From: Leuctra nigra
Taxonomy: Eukaryota > Arthropoda > Insecta > Plecoptera > Leuctridae
Assembly: GCA_934045905.1 (NCBI GenBank)
Contig: OW203762.1
Span: 14,850,345 to 14,914,344 of the forward strand
DNA length: 64,000 nucleotides
Direction of reading: 5' to 3'
This document shows positions 35,021 to 46,329 of the stretch, piece after piece. The position numbers were made by a program, and so were the translations under genes. The notes beneath the pieces are model-generated. The model was not told the DNA's origin, made no database searches, and saw only the letters and a list, made by a program, of their open reading frames with translations. The stretch's first letter is position 1. Each line of letters starts with the position of its first letter.

Positions 35021-35615
35021 CTAGGAAAACGCTCTGTGTAACGCGTTGATGAGCGAGCACCGACACGCCAATCGAGCACGATCCATGCAATCAAAGATAA
35101 CTAACTATAACTATACATCACTACTGATTTTCATCGCAACTTTCCCCAAACGTTCTGGAAAAATTGAATAACAAATCAATGTACCATGAATTTGATACTT
35201 CTCCATCAATCTCTGTGAACAGATATTCAAAACACTTAAAATAGCAATAAGTCTGTAAATTCTTGACCAATTAGGCTGGAAATGTGTAAAATATGAGATA
35301 CATGTGCTATCTAGTCGAAATGTTGCTTCTTACATAACTGTGAAACACGATCCATATTCAAAAAAAATGATACCTATATGTAGGTTTATACATCCCTTAT
35401 GAATTGCAATAATCCCACACCATCAACAAGAATACTTTTTCATTGAAACTGAGAATAGCCATCTATACACTTTGGTACCTACCTACACAAAACAATCCAG
35501 AATTCAGTGGAATTTCCCGATACCATCAATTCTGAGAGTTTCAAGCATTGAAAAATGTAAATTAGTGCATAAGTTAACTAATGATTGGGCTGAAAACTTG
35601 TAAATAAGCGAAAAT
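35021..35615 (-). mobile_element. Helitron family 1 copy, minus strand, truncated
   Basis: The terminus reads on the minus strand GTGCTCGCTCATCAACGCGT, TACACAGAGCGTTTTC and CTAG at 35021-35024. The other end is lost where the next repeat begins. Confidence 0.7.
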
Positions 35616-35624
35616 CCTCTTACA

Positions 35625-37310
35625 TAATGTACACTTTTCACGCATGCGCATGTTGCGGGTGTCCGGGTGTCCGGGTGTCCATATGTCCGACAATGGAAAT
35701 TAATCGAACTGTCATTTCAAAACGTCAAAATGTCAGCACGAATCTTTATATCCAAGCTTTCAAGTAGGTTATAGCAATAATTCGTTCAAATAATATACGA
35801 AATCACATTCTACATACCGGATTAATGATTTAACTCCGTTTCACTAACGTTTGACAGTATTTTGAGAGCAAATACATGAGAAGCAAGAGATTGTAGGCAA
35901 GAGTGCAAAGCCCAGTCTAGCCCATGGAAAACAGATAATTTCCGAAACTTTCAAAATGGCGCAGTATGCCATGACATTTTTTACATTAAACGAAAATTGG
36001 AATTAACTCTTGGGACCTTGACTTAGAAAGAACCACGGGTTCAGCAACAAAATGGAAATAACTGTTTTTTTTGTGGTTGCAAATGTTGAGTGGGGAGGGG
36101 GGAGGGGGGGGGGGCGTAAGTGAACATTTAAGGCCAATCCATATCACGTGACTTTATTTCTCTACATCCGATCAAAAGAAATAGTTACCTATAAGTACAT
36201 ACCTTACATCGTTCATGCTGAGTAATCCAAGGTGATTTATGAAGTAAATTCACTGCATACTGGAGCTTATCAATATTTTCAGTCAATAATATTTATTTTT
36301 GCAGGAATTTTAGAATAAAATAAATGAAAATCGTGTGTATTCGTACGCGTGTGAAGACTGTCAAAACCAAGTGCTGTTCGTTTAAACATTACATTCATAA
36401 TAGTGGATATAATTAATATCTCAACATTTCGTTGGAAAGATGAAGAAAGAGCGCATGTTTTGTTGGCAAAATTGTGTCAGGTTTGTGATGCATATATGCC
36501 TTTTTATTAGAGTAATGTTTGCTGTTCTTGGCAACTCGTAGGATTTCCTTAAACTTCAGGTCTTGATTTGAGAATATTTAGGTGCAAGGAATTAAAATCA
36601 TCTAATAAGTTATTTTCGCAGTTCTTTTCTGCTTAGATAAGTTCCAACAGATGTGTCCTAACTTATCTGATGAGTGAGAAGTATTTGCTAAACTGAACCC
36701 TTCCAAATGAAAATGTGTAGCTTTTTGGTTGAAAAGTCACGTGATATGCAGCCACCTTAAGCCCGAGTACATACCTAACGTCGCAACTTCTCATTAGTAT
36801 AAATTGTCAGTTATGTTTTGGGAATCAAAATTATACTAAAACGATCGTTGATGCTGATGTGAATTGTGCAGAGATGCAGACTTTTATAGATATCATTATA
36901 GGCATGTAAGATCATGTGACAGCTCTCAGCTAATGAGAGAGCTGCTCTGGTTTTATCTAAACTTGAAAGAGTATCCCATGTTTTCTTTGAAACTTTTTTA
37001 AAATCTTTTTACCAATTTATTCATTTTTCATTACTTGTGTATTTATTGTGTCCTAATTTTTTTAAGTCGCGTATTGTTTCTGTATAATGTAATCATTTAT
37101 GAAATGATTTCAGATTCGTAACTTGGATTCGTTAGAACTTTTAATCTGTTGTAGATTTGTAGGTATTTGTTTTAGTAGCGTTTAACGTCGCACTGTTCTG
37201 CATCTAGCCTAATGGCGACGGATTAATGATTATGATGATGGGAGATGATGGTGAATGGAAGGTGAATGGGTAACGATGGAATGTGGGAAGGAGGCGGTCG
37301 TGGCCTATTA
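35625..37310 (+). repeat. Dispersed repeat A, copy 1 (contains a nested MITE)
   Basis: It begins TCTTACATAATGTACACTTT, then CACGCATGCGCATG and three GGGTGTCC words, and continues through GGGACCTTGACTTA, a G-rich run at 36090-36115, AGCCCGAGTACATACC, CTTCTCATTAGTATAAATTG and GGAGATGATGGTGAATGGAA. The same order occurs at 40030-41182. No coding content is seen. Confidence 0.82.
36132..36756. mobile_element. piggyBac-type MITE with TTAA target duplication
   Basis: TTAA flanks both sides (36128-36131 and 36757-36760). Inverted subterminal sequences CATATCACGTGACTTT (left) and AAAAGTCACGTGATATGC (right) pair over 16 bp, and both ends start GG when read inward. Repeat A copy 2 has the uninterrupted TTTTAAGCCCG at this point (about 40550), an empty site. 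Confidence 0.88.
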
Positions 37311-37690
37311 GTTGGCGTATTTTTTGAACGCGATCTAATTAGTGAAATGATAGCGTTAGTTTTGTTTTCGCGGCTGCATTTCGGTCTGCCGCGCGCCTCA
37401 TTAGCACGCGGAGTAATGAGCATCTATGAGCGGGCTATATATACAGGCGGCGCGGGAATCGAACTTACAGTAATAAGAAGGTACAAATCGCATGATAACT
37501 ATTATCCCTGGCATAGTACATACAATCTGAAAGAGTATATTCGTGAACATCTCATATTGTAAACAAACTTCACGCTTCATTCGCAGTAGAGTGCGTTAGG
37601 TTTGGAAAACTCATCGAGCTAGACAATTTCAGAAGTGATCTGACCGTGATCTGATATGTTTTTGCAATTTAACGCATAGAAACATACTAT
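37311..37690 (+). promoter_or_regulatory. GC-rich stretch with TATA box, possible promoter
   Basis: A short GC- and CpG-rich island (about 37360-37460) in otherwise AT-rich DNA contains GCTATATATACAGGCGGCGC at 37433. This would fit a core promoter directed to the right, but I found no convincing exon downstream. A 98-codon frame (37266-37562) overlaps it without recognisable features. Confidence 0.25.
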
Positions 37691-37694
37691 AATA

Positions 37695-38230
37695 GGGAAT
37701 TCTCCTCAGATTTTAATTTACTTTTAATTAATTAAATACAATACTAGATATTACAGGAAGACCAACAGTATATAACAGGTCTCTGAAAGAAATGTATTTC
37801 AATAGTTATTGAGGTTTGAAAGTATGATTTTATTTGGCGGGCTCTGAATGCCTCCCAGCTATCTGTGATTAGATGACGTCAGAACCTAGTTGATAAGCAG
37901 TGAGACCATCCAAGATAGGGCTAACGGAAGCATTTCCCTTTGTTTATCCAGTTTGTGTTCACTTCAAATGCATTAGATCCATCAGATCCATGCACCAAAT
38001 CCATTAGAACCGAATTAGAACTGCATGCAGGAAACTTGGCTATCTAGGTTCTGACGTCACAGCTGGGAAAGATGGCGCATGGTCGTTTCAAATCTCCATT
38101 CAGACAGCAAAAGTTTGAACTAACATAAGTCGATAACAAGTAGATCTAAAAAATATAAAAAAAATACTGTTGTATTTCTTTAGAAGCTGAGGATCTATTA
38201 AAAATTTAATAAAAACTGAGGAGAATTCCC
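37695..38230. mobile_element. MITE with TA target duplication, inserted at a Helitron end
   Basis: GGGAATTCTCCTCAG at 37695 and its complement ending at 38230 form the termini, and TA flanks both (37693-37694, 38231-38232). Inside is a second inverted pair around GACGTCAGAACCTAG (37876) and its complement (38045). No ORF. Confidence 0.85.
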
Positions 38231-38231
38231 T

Positions 38232-39079
38232 ATTGAGCGAGCGAAGCGAGCGTCTCCTTTTGGTTCTTTTGGCACGGACCTCTGTTTTTTTGTGTGTGTT
38301 TTTTTTCTGTTACTGACAATATACAAGTCACAGTTTTTCTTTGATCAAGCTGAAATTTTGCACACATGTACTGACCATTTCCGGGCGTTGCAGACCCTAA
38401 TTTTTTTGAAATCCCCTGATTGGTTCAAATTTTTAAAAAAATCTCTTTCGATTTGATTGTTTGATCAATTTGAAATTTTGACAAGTCATTGCCACTAACA
38501 TTTTACCCAATCAAACAAAGTTTTAGCCAAATCCTCCCATTGGTTAAAATTTAAAACCATCTTTACTGTGATTTTTGAAATTTCAACTAGAACCGTTTGA
38601 CCGATCAACTTAAAACTTTGCATGGTCATTGGGACCAACATTATCTGTATTTTTGACCATTTTCAGACACATCTGTGTTTAAATCCAAAAGTTATTGACA
38701 TTTTACGGACATTTTGCTTGTTGCTACGGATCACGGCAACATTGACGCCTTAGTTTCAATGTTCCAAGGTAGTTAGAACAGAAACTTTCAAACGCATAAT
38801 TATGACACTTATAATCAACAGATTGATTTGATATTGTGTACACACACTTATATCATATGAGTGGTCCCAGGTATATTTTTGGAACAAGATCCTGTGATTT
38901 TTGAAAATTAACAAGGAACCATTCAATCATAAAGGTTCAATCGATCGACTTAAAACTTTGTATTGTTATTGGGACCAATATTTTTGGAATTTTTGAAGAT
39001 TTTCATACAAGATTTCGGTTCGAGGTGTTGCGCGTATCCGTGCTCGCTCATCAACGCGTTATTCAGAGCGTTTTCCTAG
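38232..39079 (+). mobile_element. Helitron family 1 copy
   Basis: It starts ATTGAGCGAGCGAAGCGAGC right after the MITE and ends CATCAACGCGTTATTCAGAG, CGTTTTC, CTAG at 39076-39079. The 848-bp interior is closely related to the 27276 copy. Confidence 0.85.
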
Positions 39080-39304
39080 GTATGTATCAAGGACAATGTG
39101 CATTATGTTTATGAAATGCCACAAATCTAGCATATTATACATATTTTATCGTTAGATGATTTGGGATGATGTATGAGATTGGCTCATGCCCTCAGCAATA
39201 TCTTTTTGTTCGATTTCGTGTTGTTGGATTGCTTATAAAGTTGGCCGACCAGATAGAGAATTAGCGCACATAATTCCCGGTAAATTTCCATTTTGAGTGT
39301 GAAA

Positions 39305-39613
39305 TTATACTATGTTTTGATAATTGTCACAGATTTTACGGCGAATAGTGTCTGTACGGCACGCATTGGCAATAGCAATCAACACCCTCACACACCAGCG
39401 TTGGGCCTTACAGCACTGAGAGCAAGAGTGAATATTATGCTTCTTAAACGGATCAATTAATCCATTAAAAAATAGAGAACAGGGCTTGGGAAAAGGTATC
39501 AACTTCACTTTATCATCCACATCCTTTGAACTAATGGCACAAATTCCGTGACAACAATACAATTTTTTTTCTCCACCACCTTTCTGTCGTGCTTTTCCTC
39601 GACTTGGAATCAT
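39305..39613 (-). CDS. Small Cys-rich ORF, possible THAP-like zinc finger
   Basis: I start at ATG 39611-39613 (MIPSRGKARQKGGGEKKLYC), which gives 102 residues; the frame is open for 32 more codons upstream without family features. Visible marks are CCHGIC, then KVKLIPFPKP, then KAQRWCVRVL and ACRTD. A zinc-binding C-x(2,4)-C pair, a hydrophobic-FPKP phrase and a later R-W are typical of THAP-type DNA-binding domains, which occur in host regulators and in P-element transposases. The spacing is poor and the final C/H pair is not obvious, so this may be a decayed transposase fragment or no gene at all. It stands between a Helitron end and repeat A. Confidence 0.35.
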   Translation of the reverse strand: MIPSRGKARQKGGGEKKLYCCHGICAISSKDVDDKVKLIPFPKPCSLFFNGLIDPFKKHNIHSCSQCCKAQRWCVRVLIAIANACRTDTIRRKICDNYQNIV

Positions 39614-39959
39614 GACGTTATAACTTTTAACATAACTTTTAACTTTTAACAATAACATAAGTATAAACCTGGTTGTATAATAATGTAATATCTTTAAAAT
39701 AGCGTGCATATTAGTTAATTCATCTTAATCACAAGTTTAAACGTGGTATTTACTTCACTATCCAAGATAGACTGAGTGGAAATTTCAACCAATATGGCTG
39801 CCGGCCGTCTAGCCTCCCATCATGCACAGAGCGCAACTGAGATTGGTGATCCGCCTTCTGAACTCGCAGTTGGATATTCTGGGAACCTACTTACAAATTC
39901 ACGATACCACGAACAAAACAGTTAGGAAGGATGCTTTTTAAAATTTCCCGAACTAATTG

Positions 39960-40026
39960 GTACTTTGTGATAAATTAATCATAATGTGAATCACACAGCT
40001 TACAATTTGTAAGCGGGTCCCTCTAG
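39960..40026 (+). mobile_element. Helitron family 2, 3' terminus
   Basis: The perfect hairpin GCTTACAATTTGTAAGC (39998-40014) is followed by GGGTCCCT and CTAG (40023-40026), then T. The same terminus is at 45005-45026, preceded by the same phrase TAAATTAATCATAA, and, inverted and decayed, at 52570-52595. The 5' end was not found. Confidence 0.7.
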
Positions 40027-40029
40027 TCT

Positions 40030-41182
40030 CCTCTTACATAATGTACACTTTTCACGCATGCGCATGTCGCGGGTGTCCGGGTGTCCGGGTGTCCATATGT
40101 CCGACAATGGAAAGGAATCGAACTGTCATTTCAAAACGTCAAAACGTCAGCACGAATCTTTATCCACTTTCAAGTAAGATATAACAAAAATTCGTTCAAA
40201 TAATATACGAAATAACATTCATCATACCTGATTGATGAATTAACTCCATTTCACTAACGTTTGACAGTATTTTGAGAGAAATTACATGAGAAGCAAAAAT
40301 TGCCAAGTGTAACTGTAGCCTTGGTGTAGCCTAGCTTGGAAAACAGATATTTTTCGAAACATTCAAAGCCCGTGAAAGCCCGTTTTTACGGCGGCCGTGA
40401 AATTTTTGATATTGAACGAAAAATGAAATAAACTCTTGGGACCTTGACTTACATGAACCACGGGTAAAGCTATTCATAATGCAAAATAGATGATATTTTT
40501 GGGGTTGCAAATGGTAAGTAGTGAGGGGGGGGGGGGGGGCGTAAGATAACTTTTAAGCCCGAGATATAACGTCACAACTTCTCATTAGTATAATGACAAT
40601 TACGTTATGGGAATCAAAATTATACTAAAACGATCGTTGATGTTGATGTGAATTGTGCAGAGATGCAGACATTCATTTCATATCATCAGGAGGCAAGTAA
40701 GATCACGTGACAGCTTTTAGCCAATGAGAGAGCTGCTCTGGTTTTATCTAAACATGATAGAGATCCAATGTTTTCTTAGCAACTTTTTTAAAATGTTTTA
40801 CCAATTTTTATTTGTCATTACTGGGTCGTAATTTTTTAAGTCGAGCATTTGTTTCTGTATAGTTAACTTATTGATGATTTCAGATTTGGAACTTGGATTC
40901 GTTTAGATTAATTGGAACTTTTAATCTGTAGTAGATTTGTAATATTCCAAGTAGGTTTTAGTAGTGTTTAACGTTCACTGTTCTGCAGCTAACCAAATTG
41001 CGACGGATTAATGACTTATATTGATGGGAGATGATGGTGAATAGAAGGTAAAGGTGGAAAGTGGGAAGCAGGCGGTCGTCGGGGGGGGGGGGGGGGGGGG
41101 GACGTAATATAACTTTTAAGCCCGAATACCTACATACCTATAACGCGACAACTTCTCATTAGTATATTGACGGTAACGTTTT
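40030..41182 (+). repeat. Dispersed repeat A, copy 2, left part
   Basis: It matches 35625-37310 without the TTAA-flanked MITE. Two G-runs (40525-40538 and 41079-41101) each precede GCGTAAGATAAC/GACGTAATATAAC and TTTTAAGCCCGA, showing that a segment of about 560 bp was duplicated in tandem within this copy. The copy is split by the foldback element that follows and resumes at 43257. Confidence 0.82.
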
Positions 41183-43256
41183 TAGGCCAAGCAACGAAGG
41201 CTAAAAACAGGCCGAACCCACACAAATTGCAAGATTTGTCTTTTTCATCAGACCTTATTCAGAAAAATTCGCTGATAACAACAAAAAAAAGTTTTACGCA
41301 GAGATGTGAAGGGAAATTGTCCAAAATTACGTGTAAAGTTCAAATTTTGAGAACATAAATTTTTTTTTTTAGAATCACTGAACACATTTTGAGATTTGTT
41401 TTCAATAAAAAGTATGTATTATATTAGGATACAACACTCGAAAAAAAATTGGGTGATAACATTAATTATTTTTGGATTTATTCAATGATTTCATAAAATG
41501 ACGTCATTTAAATAATTAGTCGTAGTGACGTAACTAAAGGAGCTAGAATAAATGTTTTTACAGGAAAATGTTGGTAATAAAGCCTTATATTTTTGGTATG
41601 AATATGATCAAAAGTTCACTACGCATCTACTAATTGTTGTCAAACAAAACTTTAATCAAATTATATGAAAAATTAAACATCAAAATAACGCAATTATTGG
41701 CATAACAGCGGAACTGTTTGATCAGGAAATGTTGTCCCTTATTTATAGAATTTTGGTGCCTGATAAAACCTAGCCCAGAGAGAGATTTGGGACGCCATTT
41801 TGAAACCGGAAGTTGCATCATCTTGAAAACGGCTGAACCGATTATAACGGAACTGGTGGCAATCGACTCCAACGGTCATATGACAAAACAGATCAATAGT
41901 AAAACCAGAAATTACCAATAACAAATACCGGAAATGACGTCACAAGTATTCAAAATTCTTCTAAACCCACTGTTCAACAATAAATACATTATTCTGGCTT
42001 GTTATAATGTAATATATGAATTTATTTAAAAAAAATCTATGTGGCATTGTTTTCAGTCGCCATTTTGTGAACCAGAAGTGATTCCATAGCTCGGAAATGT
42101 TTTTTTTTATAAAATCTTTATTCACACATGTACATAGATTTACAATCACAGTTGATATACAAACAGAAAAAGTAAATAATAGGAATACTTAGAAACTAAT
42201 AAAGAAATCAGGGTATTTAGCTTCCAGGCGAAAGGAAACATATTGGAATGAAATCAAATACCAATTAATTAAGTGGATACCACTCTGTGTCTGGAATTAG
42301 AAAAGGTTTTAAGCCTTATGCCGGCATAATTTTATGTCGGTACAGCATTATAACTAGGTACCAATATTTTTATTACCATGATATAACCATGTTAAAACTT
42401 ATTATTTTATCATTTTAAATAGTGACTTTTACAATTAAATTCATAAATGTATTTATTATTTATTTAATTTACTAATTGTTAAATAGGGGGTTTTAGAAGA
42501 ATTTTGAATATTTGTGACGTCATTACCGGTATTTGTTATTGGTAATTTCTGGTTTTACTATTGATCTGTTCTGTCATATGACCGTTGGAGTCGATTGCCA
42601 CCAGTTCCGTTATTATCGGTTCAGCCGTTTTAAAGATGATGCCAATTCCGGTTTCAAAATGGCGTCCCAAATCTCTCTCTGGGCTAGGTTTTATCAGGCG
42701 CCAAAATTCTATAAGTGACAACATTTTCTGATCAAACAGTTCCGCCGTTATGCCAATAATTGCGTTATATTGATGTTTAATTTTTCATATAATTTGATTA
42801 AAATTTTGTTTGACACGAATTAGTATGGTGAACTTTTGATCATATTCATACCTAAAATATAAGGCTTTATTACCAACATTTTCCCGTAAAAACATTTATT
42901 CCAGCTCCTTTAGTTACGTCACTACGACTAATTATTTAAATGACGTCATTTTATGAAATAATTGAATAAATCCAAAAATAATTAATATTATCACCCAATT
43001 TTTTTTCGACTATTGTATCCTAATATAATACATACTTTTTATTGAAAACAAATATCAAAATGTGTCCTGTGATTCTTAAAAAATATATTTTATGTTCTCA
43101 AAGTTTGAACTTTACACGTAATTTTGGGCAATTTCCCTTCACATCTCTGCGTAAAACTTTTTTTTGTTGTAATCAGCGAATTTTTCTGAACAAGGTCTGA
43201 TGAAAAAGACAAATCTTGCAATTTGTCCCGGGTTAAATGCTTCGTTGCTTGGCCTA
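41183..43256. mobile_element. Large foldback element, arms of about 780 bp
   Basis: The left arm (41183-41969) starts TAGGCCAAGCAACGAAG and the right arm (42489-43256) ends with its complement. Both contain ACGTGTAAAGTTCAAA, AATTATTTAAATGACGTCAT-type words, GGCGCCAAAATTCTATAA-like sequence, and CCGGTATTTGTTATTGGTAA. Arms differ by scattered substitutions and small indels. The arms carry the cassette CCATTTTGAAACCGGAAGT also seen in the composite elements. The loop of about 520 bp has no ORF, and frames in the arms are mirror images, not genes. Confidence 0.92.
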
Positions 43257-43500
43257 TTTGGGAATCAAAATTATACTAAAACTATCGGTGATGTTGATGT
43301 GATTGTGCAGAGATGCAGACTTTTATATCATCATGAGGCAAGGAAGATCACGTGACAGCTTTGATATTTAACTATTTTTTAAGTTTGATTTGAAATGTTT
43401 CGTCAACATATTTGGAAATGTATTTATAAATAAATACCAACTGCAATGTGAAAAGATTTTCCTTGAGTGGGACTCGAACCCACAAAAATGTATTGATGTC
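43257..43500 (+). repeat. Dispersed repeat A, copy 2, right part
   Basis: TTTGGGAATCAAAATTATAC, then AAACTATCGGTGATGTTGAT, then GTGCAGAGATGCAGACTTTT continue the repeat interrupted at 41182; compare 36816-36895. Near 43461 the words GAGTGGGACTCGAACCCACA equal the complement of a tRNA T-arm, probably from a tRNA-derived repeat fragment. Confidence 0.75.
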
Positions 43501-43505
43501 ATTAT

Positions 43506-44837
43506 CTAGTGGAGCGGTCGCTCCACCCAGCCAAGTCGTACCGTACACTCACACTCACTCAACAAACCGTAAATGCATTATAAACTGAGGAGCAGACCAA
43601 CCACTTTTACTGTAAGCAACAACATGGCATTTTCGGCCTACTGGATCTTAAAATTGGAAAATCTCACATTGTTGCGATATATCTTAATTTCGAGCTGTGG
43701 CCCACCCCACTAAATATACCAAATTAGGGAACAATATGTTATGCCGTTTGCCAGCTAGAGGGCAGTGAAAAACGTGAAATTACACCCCTTTTAAAACCTA
43801 TCTTGATCTGATGATGATGATGATATCAGGAAACACCGCAATCACCGCCACAGCCTAAACGGCTGAGCCGATCGATCTGAAATTTTCACCACATGTGCAC
43901 TTTTGGTGTCTGAGGTGCCTTTTTATAAAACCAACAGGAAGCCGCCATTTTGAAACCGGAAGTCACGTCATATCTCAAAAACGGCTAGACCGTTAGTAAT
44001 TTAATTAGCGCCAAATGATTCAGACGGTCATCTATATGGAATATCAATAGTTAAAGTAGAGATGTACTATTACCAAAACCGGAAATGACGTCATGAAAAT
44101 GAAGAACAAGATTTTAATGACCTCTTACTACAATAACTACATATTCAGAAGGCTTATAATGATACATAACATTTATAGAAATAAATTCTAGGTGGCAGTT
44201 ATTTCAGTCGCCATTTTGAAAACCGGAAGTGATACCATATCTCGAAAACGGCTGGACTGATTGGAACGAAGCTTTCGCATTTCTTCATGGAATATCACTT
44301 TAAGCTTAGGTATATTGAGCACCAAACACAATTTTTCGTATTAACCAATTGGGAAATGGCGTATTTTTTAAAAGTATTTAGTCATTGTTGCTCCGATGTG
44401 TGTTACAAGTTCTGTAATTAAACTAAAAAAATAAGTGATATCCCCATAAAAAAACACTCCGTGTAAAAATACCAGCCAAGTCTCTTCAACTATAAAAAAA
44501 TAGAAGAAATCTAAAAATTCAGCACTGAAAAGTAGAGATATCAAAAAATGAGCCAAGTCAAAACTTAATTTTAAAAACCAAAATATACTTGGCGCATCGT
44601 TTTTAAGGGCATTATAGGTATATTATATGTATTTAGGTACATTTGATTTTTGGCATATGCTTCTATACTATTTATATACACGATGCGCCAAGTATATTTT
44701 GGTTTTTAAAATTAAGTTTTGACTTGGCTCATTTTTTGATATCTCTACTTTTCAGTGCTGAATTTTTAGATTTTTTCTATTTTTTTATAGTTGAAGAGAC
44801 TTGGCTGGTATTTTTACACGGAGTGTTTTTTTATGGG
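43506..44837 (+). mobile_element. Composite hairpin/CRE-array/palindrome element, copy 2
   Basis: It has CTAG, the same 18-bp hairpin (43509-43526), CCAGCCAAGTCGTACCGTAC, about three cassettes with CCGGAAGT (near 43954, 44080 and 44222), and the terminal palindrome (44443-44837; arms of about 158 bp, loop of about 80 bp). At 1.33 kb it is the shortest copy because the tandem array is not expanded. Confidence 0.85.
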
Positions 44838-44954
44838 TTCGTATTTACCCTACGAATATGATAATAATTTACCATAATATGTTTTACAATTGTGTTGTAT
44901 TTTTAAGGAGGAATTTGCAGTACTGTCGCTTTTTAACATTTTCTTACATTTTGG

Positions 44955-45026
44955 TGATAACGTTGGTCATAAATTAATCATAAATGCGAATCACACAATT
45001 TACAATTTGTAAGCGGGTCCCTCTAG
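44955..45026 (+). mobile_element. Helitron family 2, 3' terminus, second copy
   Basis: TTACAATTTGTAAGC with its hairpin (one mismatch at the left base of the stem), then GGGTCCCT, then CTAG at 45023-45026 followed by T. It shares 60 bp with 39960-40026. Confidence 0.68.
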
Positions 45027-45309
45027 TGGTAGTCTTAATGTCCATGTAAAATTTGAACTTAATCGGAGCATTTAATTTTTGAACAATTGTGAGATATTTT
45101 AATTTTTGAACCAATCAGAGGTCAGCTCTCATAAACTATACACGATATAAGTATATAGTATGTGTTCAAACTTTCAGCTCGATTGAAAAAAAATTGTGGC
45201 CTGTGCCGTCGGGCCAAACACAAAAAAAAACAAAAAGAAAACAGATAAAGTGTCCAAAAGTGCAGAATGGAGACGCTCCCCTTATGAAAAAGAACAATAT
45301 AAAATGTAA

Positions 45310-45990
45310 AGTATTTTTAATTTACTATATAATTCATATAGTTCTTCAAATTTACTATATAATTCATATAGTTACTACGATTTACTATATAATTCATATA
45401 GTTATTCCGATTTACTATATAGATTGTAAAGTTTTCTTCAAATATACTATAAGTATAGTATAGTTTTTCTCTTTTACTATTAAAGAAGTGTTGTTTTTAA
45501 AATAACTATATAAAATGAATAGTATTTTTTAATTTACTATATAATTCATATGGTGATTCCGATTTGCTATATAATTCATATAGTTATTCCAATGTACTAT
45601 AAAAATTGTATAGTTTTCTTTTAATATACTATAAGTTTAGTATAGTGATTTTAATTTACTATACAAAATGTATACTTTTATCAATTTACTATACCCTTAT
45701 TAAAATTTACTATTCACAACGAATACTTAGATGTTTGAAATTACTATTGGTCTCCAATAGTAATTTAAAAAACTATAGAGAGCCAAGGTATTTTCGAATA
45801 ACTATTGGTGAACATTTAATTACTATGGAACCCAATCTTAATAAATCTATTGAGATCCAATATTATTTTCTAATTACTGTTGGTACCTTACCATTTTACA
45901 TTATAGTTATTTTGTAAAACTTTAGGAATGCCATACATTTTCTTAAAAACTATAGGTCAACACAATTTGGTCACACACACTTCCACCCAA
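45310..45990 (+). repeat. ACTATA-rich array, left arm
   Basis: TTTACTATATAATTCATATA recurs every 30-60 bp (45321, 45349, 45381, 45412) with AGTT[AC]TTC spacers, then decays to ACTATTGG words. Orientation is mainly TTTACTATA. It appears to be the left half of a larger inverted structure whose right half is at 47440-47760. Confidence 0.7.
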
Positions 45991-46329
45991 AACCCACTCA
46001 AACACACCCACACAGGTCATAAACATTGGATATTGAAATATAAGTTATACCGGTGCTCTTTGTTCTAGTATTTTACATCAAATTATAATGCCTATGTGGG
46101 TTGCACCTATAATATTCACAACATGCAACAAAATATGTCAAGAAATGTAATAAGATGCCATGCCATGAATAAAACTAATTGATCAATAAAACACTTTTAA
46201 GTCAACTTTGCAGTAGGTAAATTATGTGATAAACTGAATGGTGGAGTCGCAATTCAAATCGGAGCTCAAACAAATCCTGACAAAATATTCTAATGTCTTA
46301 GCACTCGATAGTTGTTTTTCACATCAGGC

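Noticed and set aside
43461..43482. tRNA gene on the minus strand
   Set aside because: Only a T-arm-like sequence is present. No acceptor, D- or anticodon arm could be drawn.
44368..44861. Two hydrophobic 62-72-residue proteins on opposite strands
   Set aside because: They are mirror translations of the two palindrome arms (the same peptide from both strands), not genes. The same holds for 41718-42724.
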